From positions 1 to 8,748 of the forward strand of contig JBDKTK010000332.1 in the NCBI GenBank assembly GCA_039680225.1: a stretch of 8,748 nt of DNA. The letters run 5' to 3'. Numbering within the stretch: the first letter of the stretch is position 1; each line of letters opens with the position of its first letter. Below, piece by piece: positions 1 to 5,141 of the stretch. The DNA comes from JBDKTK01 sp039680225 (GTDB lineage: Bacteria > Desulfobacterota > Syntrophia > Syntrophales > UBA4778). Below the pieces are notes generated by a model. The model was not told the origin of the DNA, did no database searches, and was given only the letters and a program-made list of their open reading frames with translations. The translations under genes and the position numbers were made by a program.

Positions 1-63
1 ATCGAGGGGAAGATAAAGGACAACGTAAAGGAGAAAGTCGTTTTCAAAGTAATGGACAAATAG
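1..63 (+). CDS. 3' end of an unidentified gene (partial)
   Basis: Frame 1 is open from the window edge to a TAG at 61-63 and encodes about 20 residues rich in Lys, Val and Asp/Glu, ending FKVMDK. Too little is present to assign a family. It is accepted as a probable gene end because the frame is open to the edge, the composition looks like a charged protein C-terminus, and a repeat element and terminator follow before the convergent aminotransferase gene. A short hairpin with a TTCG loop (about 63-81) begins at the stop codon but has no T-tract. It could also be a chance open stretch, since 20 codons is short. Confidence 0.45.
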   Translation: MEGKIKDNVKEKVVFKVMDK

Positions 64-100
64 AACGAGTTCGCTCCGTTCGTCCCCCGCCACGACTGAC

Positions 101-231
101 GGCTGTTGAATAAAGCTCAACCCCGTCAGGCGAGGACAGGTCTGCTGCGTTGCGCTGCGGGCCTCTTCGCTCAGCGTATTGTCAATGCGCCCCGCTCTTC
201 GGTTTTTTCGAGCCAGCGTTTTTGAACAGCC
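101..231. repeat. MITE/REP-like intergenic element with terminal inverted repeats
   Basis: The ends form an imperfect 17-bp inverted repeat: GGCTGTTGAATAAAGCT at 101-117 and AGCGTTTTTGAACAGCC at 215-231, matching at 14 of 17 positions when one arm is reverse complemented. The 131-bp interior has no convincing coding capacity and is rich in short GC motifs such as TGCTGCGTTGCGCTGC. No obvious target-site duplication flanks it. Small elements with GGCTGTT(C/G)AA ends are the kind of dispersed non-autonomous repeat seen in delta-proteobacterial genomes. Only one copy is in this window, so its repetitive nature is inferred. Confidence 0.5.
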
Positions 232-237
232 AGACAT

Positions 238-275
238 AAAAAAGCCCCGGTGCGGATTCACCGGGGCTTTTGATT
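238..275. terminator. Bidirectional intrinsic terminator
   Basis: A perfect 13-bp stem, AAAAGCCCCGGTG (240-252) with CACCGGGGCTTTT (259-271), encloses a 6-nt CGGATT loop. There are A residues on the left and T residues on the right, so it can act on both strands. It lies just beyond the stop of the minus-strand aminotransferase at 292 and also downstream of the plus-strand gene ending at 63, so it probably separates this convergent pair. Confidence 0.85.
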
Positions 276-291
276 TGTCAACTTGCCCGGC

Positions 292-1596
292 CTACCTTGC
301 TGAATCTATATACTCTACTATCTTATCCGCTATTTTCCTGATCGTGGCCTCGAATTTCTCCTCGTTCTTCTCCAGCAGAGTAATGCGGAACCCGGGGAGG
401 GGCGTAAAGAAAGAAGTCAGCGGGACAACGCAGATCCCTGTCGAGCCGAGCAGGTAATAGACAAAGCGCTTGTCGTGCTCGATTTTATCGTTCACGATAT
501 TTTCAATGAATGATTTCACCCCGGCCTGCTTGATCGGAAGCGTCTGCCTGCCGTTGAGTACGGCCTCATTAAACACCACCGACATGTAGAACGCCCCGTT
601 CGTCCGGTTTACCGCTATATACGGCACGTCTTTCAGGATATCGTAAGCTATGTTCGACAGCTTTTCATACTGCATGATCCGGGTCTTGAGGTAATTCTCG
701 TACTCGGGATGCATCATGAGCTTCGGGATGGCAAGCTGCGGAAAGGTCGTGGAGCAGACTTCGGACATTTTCTGGTTGAGGATGGCGTTGATGTACCTGC
801 TGAAACTCTGGTCCTTGTCGCCGTTGTAAACCTCGATCCATCCGCACCGGGCCCCCGGCCACGGGAACTCCTTGGATATGCCCTTCATGCACATGCCCGG
901 GACGTCCTCAATTATATCTGACAGGGGGACCGTCTTCTGGCCGTTGTAGACCATGTTTATATATATCTCGTCGAAAACGAGGAAAAGGTCGTTCTCCTGG
1001 GCGATCCTGACGATGCGCTTCAGAGTCTCGATGGGGTAAACGAACCCTGTCGGGTTGTCCGGGTTGATCACCAGGATGCCCACGATCGACTTGTGGCTTT
1101 TGACCTTCTGCTCCAGCTCCTTCATGTCCGGGTGCCAGTTATTATAAGGGTTCATCCGGTACGTGTTGGGAGGGAACGATGCATGAAGGACCTCGGCAAG
1201 GAAGTGCGTTGAGTATGTCGGCTCCGGCATGATGATCCGGGCATCGACGCGGATGGAGCTGTAAGCCCTGGCAATAGCATCCCCCAGGCCGTTAAAGAAG
1301 ATAATGTCCTCTTTTGTGATCTTGGTCTTGCCCCTGGCGTTGACTCTTTCTGCAAGGAACTCACGCGTCTGCTCCATTCCCTTCGTGGGGGAATATGCGT
1401 AACAGCAGTTTTTCTGCATGAGTTCAATCAGTTCATTTTTCATCCACTGGGGAATATTCTCGCCCTTATGGACGGGGTCCCCAATATTCTCCCAGATGAT
1501 CTCAACCCCATATTCTTTAAGCTTACTGGCAACGCCTACAATATTGCGTATTTCATAGGTCATGCCATTACCGGCTTTTGCAATGTCAAATCTCAT
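292..1596 (-). CDS. PLP-dependent aminotransferase, class I/II (fold type I)
   Basis: This 434-residue cytoplasmic enzyme should transfer an amino group between an amino acid and a 2-oxoacid using pyridoxal phosphate. Family landmarks are in the expected order: YSPTKG at 68-73, NGLGDAIA at 102-109, NPDNPTG at 178-184, FDEIY at 208-212 (Asp209 contacts the pyridine nitrogen), SKEFPWPGARCGW at 241-253 (Lys242 is the predicted Schiff-base lysine and Arg250 the phosphate-binding Arg), and GFRITLL at 402-408 (Arg404 should bind the substrate carboxylate). Length is slightly above the roughly 390-400 of AspC/AlaA types, with an extra segment near 345-375. The amino-acid substrate cannot be read from the sequence. 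The ATG at 1594-1596 has only a weak purine-rich stretch before it; Met12 (ATG at 1561-1563) is an alternative start. The gene is monocistronic, with a promoter candidate upstream and a strong terminator downstream. Confidence 0.93.
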   Translation of the reverse strand: MRFDIAKAGNGMTYEIRNIVGVASKLKEYGVEIIWENIGDPVHKGENIPQWMKNELIELMQKNCCYAYSPTKGMEQTREFLAERVNARGKTKITKEDIIFFNGLGDAIARAYSSIRVDARIIMPEPTYSTHFLAEVLHASFPPNTYRMNPYNNWHPDMKELEQKVKSHKSIVGILVINPDNPTGFVYPIETLKRIVRIAQENDLFLVFDEIYINMVYNGQKTVPLSDIIEDVPGMCMKGISKEFPWPGARCGWIEVYNGDKDQSFSRYINAILNQKMSEVCSTTFPQLAIPKLMMHPEYENYLKTRIMQYEKLSNIAYDILKDVPYIAVNRTNGAFYMSVVFNEAVLNGRQTLPIKQAGVKSFIENIVNDKIEHDKRFVYYLLGSTGICVVPLTSFFTPLPGFRITLLEKNEEKFEATIRKIADKIVEYIDSAR

Positions 1597-1622
1597 TTTA
1601 CTGACCCGCTTTTCTGAAATTG

Positions 1623-1651
1623 ATCATGTCCGTTTATTACAATTATGTAAA
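1623..1651 (-). promoter_or_regulatory. Candidate sigma-70 promoter with dyad, aminotransferase gene
   Basis: On the minus strand, TTTACA (1646-1651; 5 of 6 to TTGACA) is separated by 17 bp from CATGAT (1623-1628; 4 of 6 to TATAAT), about 27 nt before the start codon. The dyad TTACAATTATGTAA at 1637-1650 overlaps the -35 and spacer, where a regulator could bind. This is an assignment by eye only. Confidence 0.4.
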
Positions 1652-1895
1652 AATTTCTACTCTTTTTTGAGAAAATCCTTGCCTGTTTTGGATTTGGGTG
1701 CCATCGGCCAAAAGCCGGTCCGGGTGTTCTGATTATTGGATTTTTTGTGAGGAACTCAGGAAATCCAGATGCTGGATCCCGGGCAGGATTGCTGCGGGAC
1801 CCAACAGGCTGGTTTGATATGTCAGTTAAAACAAGGAGATAGATGGTCCCGGCGTATATAGAAACCCCAGCCGGTGAGGTTTTTTCAGCGACTGC
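1652..1895. other. Intergenic region, no gene seen
   Basis: This is the remainder of a roughly 300-bp gap between the CoA-transferase beta subunit stop and the aminotransferase promoter. Three weak hairpins are visible: CGGC-CAAAA-GCCG (1705-1717), an interrupted stem GGATCCCG with CGGGACCC (1774-1802) with GCAG/CTGC inside, and AAACC/GGTTT (1862-1882) followed by T residues on the plus strand. None is a convincing minus-strand terminator, so how the CoA-transferase transcript ends is unclear. Confidence 0.4.
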
Positions 1896-2633
1896 TTAGA
1901 ATTCTATGTGCCGGATTCCGTTAGGGTCGACCTTTTCAAGGGCTGCCAGCTCTGCGGGAGTCGGACCCGCACAGACGGGAACATCCGCCGCGGGTATTTC
2001 CCAGCCCGTGTTTGCTCTCACCTCGTCGAGACTGGTATAGGGGAATATGGAATCAAGCTCCAGTAAGCCGTTCTTCAGCCGGAATATGCAAAGGTTGGTT
2101 ATAACCGTAAGCTCTTTACCCGGATCGGGGGCGGCGGTCACGAAAGACACCTTCTCCACCAGAGAGTTTTTGTCATGCCTGGTCTTCCAGATGGTGGTCC
2201 TTTTCGTTACGGGCGTCAGCGTCGCGCTTCCCGCTCCTCCTGGAAGCCGGACCTTGGGCCTGTCGTAGCTCCCTCCCACGAACGACATGTTGATTTCGGC
2301 CTTGCGGCTCATCTGGATGAAGCTCAGGAACGCAATATCTATCTTCCCCGCGCACGCGAGGTCGAAAATCTCGTCGAGACCGTAGCTGGCAACGGCTCCC
2401 CGGTAGAGGTCGGGCGAAAGGGTTGAGCCGATCGCCGCCGGTTTTTCCCATTGCGGGTCCACGCCGCCGGTTATATTCACATACGTGAAGTCCCTACCCA
2501 GCGCCTTGGCCAGTTTCATTGCCGTCATCGGCACCGGCGAAGCAAGGCCGTGGAACACAATATCGCCCTCCCTGATTTCCCTGGCGAGGGCCGCGCACAT
2601 CATCTCCGCAGGTCCGTAGTTCGCATTCGTCAT
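1896..2633 (-). CDS. Type I CoA-transferase family, beta subunit (GctB/IpdB-like)
   Basis: A 245-residue cytoplasmic protein, the predicted beta partner of the alpha subunit encoded immediately upstream. Landmarks: GLASPVPMTAMKLAKAL (29-45), equivalent to the family's G-x-G-x-P...AxxLA segment; VNITGGVDP (52-60); FIQMSRKAEINMSFVGG (105-121), equivalent to the GAxQVDxxGNxN region; LPGGAGSA (130-137), the conserved glycine-rich loop; and LDEVRANTGWEI (202-213). Family I transferases have a catalytic Glu in a YESG-type motif where this protein reads NITGG, so classical CoA transfer through a glutamyl-CoA intermediate is doubtful. An IpdAB-like hydrolase or another CoA-thioester reaction is possible. 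The start at 2631-2633 is preferred over an in-frame ATG 24 nt upstream because AAGGGAGGG lies about 8 nt before it. It begins 2 nt after the alpha-subunit stop, so the genes are translationally coupled. Confidence 0.85.
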   Translation of the reverse strand: MTNANYGPAEMMCAALAREIREGDIVFHGLASPVPMTAMKLAKALGRDFTYVNITGGVDPQWEKPAAIGSTLSPDLYRGAVASYGLDEIFDLACAGKIDIAFLSFIQMSRKAEINMSFVGGSYDRPKVRLPGGAGSATLTPVTKRTTIWKTRHDKNSLVEKVSFVTAAPDPGKELTVITNLCIFRLKNGLLELDSIFPYTSLDEVRANTGWEIPAADVPVCAGPTPAELAALEKVDPNGIRHIEF

Positions 2634-2635
2634 TT

Positions 2636-3451
2636 TCAGGCCCTCCCTTTCCGGCATTCCGCAAGATACTCGCCCAGCTTGCCGTCTTTCACCGCGCCCG
2701 CGTACCGCTTCATGCCGGCTGCGTCCACGGTCTCATATTCGCCGAAGCAGATGCCCGGCCGGGCGCCCCCGGGGGCCTCAACCACGGCTGCGACAAGGAA
2801 ATGGGGAATCGTATTGAATTCCGGGTTGGCGCGGAATACTTCCGTATCTATTATTCTCTCTGCCGTGACGATTGTCTTCTTTGCGGCCCGTGCAAGGAGG
2901 TGGTCCTGGAATTGCGAGCCGATGATGCGCGCGTTGCCGAATTCATCGGCTTCCTGGACGTGGACGATGGCCCAGTCCGGCACAAGCGCCTTTACCGTTA
3001 CTGTTTTTTCTCCATTGAAAGGCGATGTCATCACCTGGAAAAATTCCGGGTTGATCTCCAGCAGTGCGCTTCCCCACATGCCGCCGACCGGCATGAACGG
3101 TATCCCGTACGCCCCTGCACGAAGGGCGGCGATGATCGCCGTTCAGGAGCCTTCGATAGCCTTGATCCTCCCTTCCTGGCAACCTTTGCGGAATCCCGGG
3201 GCAAGCCCGAATTCGTTCTCGAATCCGAAAAAACCGAAATAAATCTTATCCACGCACCCCGCCGCGCACAGGACGTCCGAAGCGTATCCCGGGGCGGCGC
3301 CCACCATGGTGAACCCGCTGCGGCCCGCGCCGGCAAGTTCGTGGCAAAAAGTGGCCGGCGAGCGATGGAGGGAATTCCCCCCGACTGCGATCGTCTGTCC
3401 GCTGCCGGTCAGGTTGACAGCCGAAGCAAGGGTCATCAGTTTTTTCTTCAT
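2636..3451 (-). CDS. Type I CoA-transferase family, alpha subunit, interrupted by in-frame TGA
   Basis: First gene of a two-gene operon with the beta subunit. Read through, it would be 271 residues, a normal alpha-subunit length. The N-terminal part (1-102) has GQTIAVGGNSLHRSP (18-32) and the GxxxxxDVLCAAGCVDKIYFGFFGFE segment typical of GctA/IpdA alphas. Codon 103 is TGA (3143-3145). The same frame then continues with TAIIAALRAGAYGIPFMPVGGM, HVQEADEFGNARIIGSQFQD and a complete C-terminus, so this is a single stop codon and not a frameshift. The ATG at 3449-3451 has GGGGAGGG about 10 nt upstream. An internal ATG at 3092-3094 would yield only the last 152 residues and has no clear ribosome site. 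Possible explanations are a nonsense mutation (pseudogene), a sequencing error, or UGA recoding as selenocysteine. The IEGS segment next to the TGA aligns with the active-site region of IpdA/GctA proteins. Confidence 0.82.
3143..3145 (-). other. In-frame TGA codon 103 of the CoA-transferase alpha subunit
   Basis: The minus strand reads GGC TCC TGA ACG GCG ATC, i.e. G-S-stop-T-A-I, within a conserved block (IEGS before; TAIIAALRAGAYG after). Immediately 3' of the TGA on the transcript, GGCGATCATCGCC (3129-3141 as a minus-strand palindrome) and CGCCC-N9-GGGCG (about 3110-3130) can each form hairpins. The second puts a GT in its loop about 23 nt after the TGA. This is near where bacterial SECIS hairpins sit, but the loop does not begin with the G that SECIS models expect. 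Confidence 0.6.
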
Positions 3452-3720
3452 TGGCGAACCCTCCCCGAAAGAAAGTTTGGAGAAAATTTATATCACTGAA
3501 TCAGTTTTTCATCCAAGCAAATAACGTCTGCTTCGTTCGCGGCTTGTGGCAATCCAGGAGTTTCCTCGCCACTCCCAACAAACATTTACCCAAGACAGAC
3601 CCGGCAAACAAGACGAAAAATTGCCATAATTTATCGGAGCTAATAATATTTTCTTATCTGACAATGACAGATCTGCATTAGTGTCGCATTTGCATCTGAT
3701 ATATCCCCATATTTACCCGC

Positions 3721-3766
3721 CAATATCACGGGAAATTCCCTTCAGTTCACAATATGGAAATTCCCA
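3721..3766. promoter_or_regulatory. Paired operator-like repeats, CAATAT(N0-4)GGAAATTCCC
   Basis: GGGAAATTCCC at 3730-3740 is an 11-bp near-perfect palindrome with a central A. A second copy, GGAAATTCCC, lies at 3756-3765, with dyad centres 25 bp apart. Each copy is preceded by CAATAT (3721-3726 and 3750-3755). The pair lies 20-60 bp upstream of the lipoprotein -35 candidate, a position that suits an activator or cooperative repressor. The binding protein is unknown. Confidence 0.45.
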
Positions 3767-3784
3767 TGAACGAAAAATAAACTG

Positions 3785-3813
3785 TTGACATTCATGAATT
3801 TGTCATCTAATTA
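3785..3813 (+). promoter_or_regulatory. Candidate sigma-70 promoter of the lipoprotein gene
   Basis: A consensus TTGACA (3785-3790) is followed by TCTAAT (3806-3811; 5 of 6 to TATAAT, 15-bp spacer) or by TAATTA (3808-3813, 17-bp spacer). The spacer contains the palindrome ATTCATGAAT (3790-3799) and the wider dyad TGACA-N10-TGTCA (3786-3805), so the promoter could be directly repressed there. The ribosome site GGAGAAGAAGGA at 3853-3864 precedes the ATG at 3867. Confidence 0.5.
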
Positions 3814-3866
3814 CCGCCTACAAAAATCCTGGACAAAACTGAAAATATGCATAGGAGAAGAAGGAA

Positions 3867-5015
3867 ATGAATAGAAACTTTATTCTGATAATCTTGTTTT
3901 TGTTTGTGATGCCGGCAATCGGTTGCAGCGGCGGGGGCGGGGACAGCGCCTCATCTGAATCGAGTTATTCAAGCCAGTCCATGGCGGACATTGAGGCGCA
4001 GGTCGCGGCATTATCGGAGGTACGGAACAGGGCGATTACAAATCCGGGCAGTGTCGGATACGCCGAGGCCGATATCTTTTTCTCAGAAGATTTTGGGATA
4101 GACAGCGGTTATCAAAGAAGCGAGAGGATTAAAAACATTCTGAATCCGGCAGGCAAGGTTGCAACCATATCTTTTGCAGGCAATTTTGAATACCGGCAAA
4201 ATTCGAACGGGAGCTATTATGTGCATTACATCCTGAATCTCTCTGATGGATCGAGAGTCAATGAGGCCCGTTATTTCATAAAAGAAGGCAATGAATGGAA
4301 GATAGCAGGGAATGGCAGGCATTCCAGTGTTTCAGTTTATCCAAAATGTATTCTGGGGATCAATTATGATGGATCGGTTCTGTTATTAAGCGGCATTTAT
4401 TTCGGTCTGGATGACCATGGGAATTACGATTTACAGACGGCCGTTGTTACCGGTCCCGGTCTTCCGGATGGGGGGTTGACTTTTACTAATGAATCCGCAG
4501 CTGATTCCGGGTTATACCTTGACGACGCCTGGAGATATCATCCTCCCTGGTCAATTAACTTATATAATTTCTATGCGATGAGCGATGATGTGATAGGGGC
4601 AATTCCGGACGGCGCGCAATACACAATAAGATTTTTTAAGAGCGATGGCAGGCTTGCTGAAACGCGGACGGTCACAATCCCCGGAAGACCTTATAAAGTC
4701 TCGGAGCTTAACTCCGATTACTTTCCGTCAACCACTCTGTCTCATAGACTTTCTGATATCAATTTCGGAGGCGCCTGGGACATTCCGTATTTGAAGCCGA
4801 CAGAAGGAGAACTTGGTCACATTTATATAAATGCATCTATTCATAATTCAAATCACAAGCTGTATCTGTCAACAGGAACGGATTTACCCTTTGATCAGAC
4901 ATCATATGCGGTGCATATTGACAGGCCCTCCTTCACCCCTTATTGGGGCTATCTGGAAATTCGCTCGCAAGACTTTAGCGGCAGGATGGCTGAACTCCAG
5001 TGGATTTTTAACTGA
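3867..5015 (+). CDS. Putative lipoprotein of unknown function
   Basis: A 382-residue protein with a lipoprotein signal peptide: MNRN, a hydrophobic core at 5-16, then PAIG before Cys20 (lipobox AIGC). A Gly/Ser-rich linker follows (21-38: SGGGGDSASS...). It is therefore predicted to be membrane-anchored on the periplasmic side. Residues about 40-155 look like a small alpha+beta domain: a helix (IEAQVAALSEVRNRAI) followed by beta-rich segments ending NEWKIAGNGR, resembling NTF2/SnoaL-like folds, but this is only an impression. The rest (about 160-382) is beta-rich with many Tyr, Asp, Gly and Asn residues and no recognised motif. The ATG has GGAG and AAGGA upstream. The gene has its own promoter region and terminator, is visibly AT-richer than its flanks, and has no functional link to its neighbours, consistent with horizontal acquisition or relaxed constraint. 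Confidence 0.82.
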   Translation: MNRNFILIILFLFVMPAIGCSGGGGDSASSESSYSSQSMADIEAQVAALSEVRNRAITNPGSVGYAEADIFFSEDFGIDSGYQRSERIKNILNPAGKVATISFAGNFEYRQNSNGSYYVHYILNLSDGSRVNEARYFIKEGNEWKIAGNGRHSSVSVYPKCILGINYDGSVLLLSGIYFGLDDHGNYDLQTAVVTGPGLPDGGLTFTNESAADSGLYLDDAWRYHPPWSINLYNFYAMSDDVIGAIPDGAQYTIRFFKSDGRLAETRTVTIPGRPYKVSELNSDYFPSTTLSHRLSDINFGGAWDIPYLKPTEGELGHIYINASIHNSNHKLYLSTGTDLPFDQTSYAVHIDRPSFTPYWGYLEIRSQDFSGRMAELQWIFN

Positions 5016-5046
5016 GGTCCATGGCTATTAATTAATCCCCGCCGAA

Positions 5047-5084
5047 ATCTCCCTCTCCCCTTGTGGGAGAGGGCCGGGGTGAGG
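5047..5084. repeat. Palindromic CCCTCTCCC/GGGAGAGGG repeat
   Basis: CCCTCTCCC (5051-5059) and GGGAGAGGG (5065-5073) form a perfect 9-bp stem with a CTTGT loop, followed by CCGGGGTGAGGGG. This combination (CCCTCTCCC hairpin plus a GGGTGAGGG tail) resembles a short intergenic palindrome found in many proteobacterial genomes. It lies between convergent genes, directly before the true terminator. Confidence 0.5.
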
Positions 5085-5091
5085 GGAATAT

Positions 5092-5127
5092 AAAAAAGAG
5101 GGCGCCTGCGGGCGTCCTCTTTTTTTT
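5092..5127. terminator. Bidirectional intrinsic terminator between convergent genes
   Basis: The arms GAGGGCGCC (5098-5106) and GGCGTCCTC (5111-5119) form a 9-bp stem with one G-T wobble and a TGCG tetraloop. It is extended by AAAAAA (5092-5097) pairing with the T-run (5120-5127). The A-run and T-run give U-tracts on both strands. It should stop the lipoprotein transcript (plus) and the acyl-CoA synthetase transcript (minus), whose stop codon is 15 nt away. Confidence 0.9.
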
Positions 5128-5141
5128 CTGAATGAGAGTTA

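Larger units (their letters stand above)
3452..3866. promoter_or_regulatory. Divergent intergenic regulatory region (415 bp)
   Basis: This AT-rich region separates the minus-strand CoA-transferase operon from the plus-strand lipoprotein gene and holds no credible gene. On the CoA-transferase side, a minus-strand TATAAA (3487-3492) lies next to the perfect dyad ACTGA-A-TCAGT (3495-3505), a possible -10 and operator; no good -35 was found. The middle has ATCTG-N7-CAGAT (3656-3672). On the lipoprotein side are the paired GGAAATTCCC boxes and a TTGACA promoter, listed separately. Confidence 0.5.

Noticed and set aside
179..457. 92-codon plus-strand open frame starting in the repeat element
   Set aside because: It runs through the repeat end, the bidirectional terminator and the antisense strand of the aminotransferase C-terminus.
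1774..1802. GGATCCCG...CGGGACCC hairpin as a terminator
   Set aside because: The stem has a mismatch and a bulge, and no T-tract follows on either strand.
3110..3142. A definite SECIS element after the TGA
   Set aside because: Hairpins are possible, but the apical loop of the best one begins TT and not with a G, and GC-rich coding sequence often folds. It is kept only as a hypothesis.
2451..3242. 263-codon plus-strand open frame opposite the CoA-transferase genes
   Set aside because: It is antisense to clear CoA-transferase coding sequence and has the Arg/Ser/Pro-rich composition of a shadow frame. No ribosome site or family motif was found.
2636..3451. Frameshift as the cause of the split CoA-transferase alpha subunit
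   Set aside because: The two halves are in the same frame (start positions 3451 and 3094 differ by a multiple of 3), so a single stop codon explains the split.
3451..3681. 76-codon plus-strand open frame in the divergent intergenic region
   Set aside because: No ribosome site, no recognisable motif, and it starts within the CoA-transferase ribosome site region on the opposite strand.
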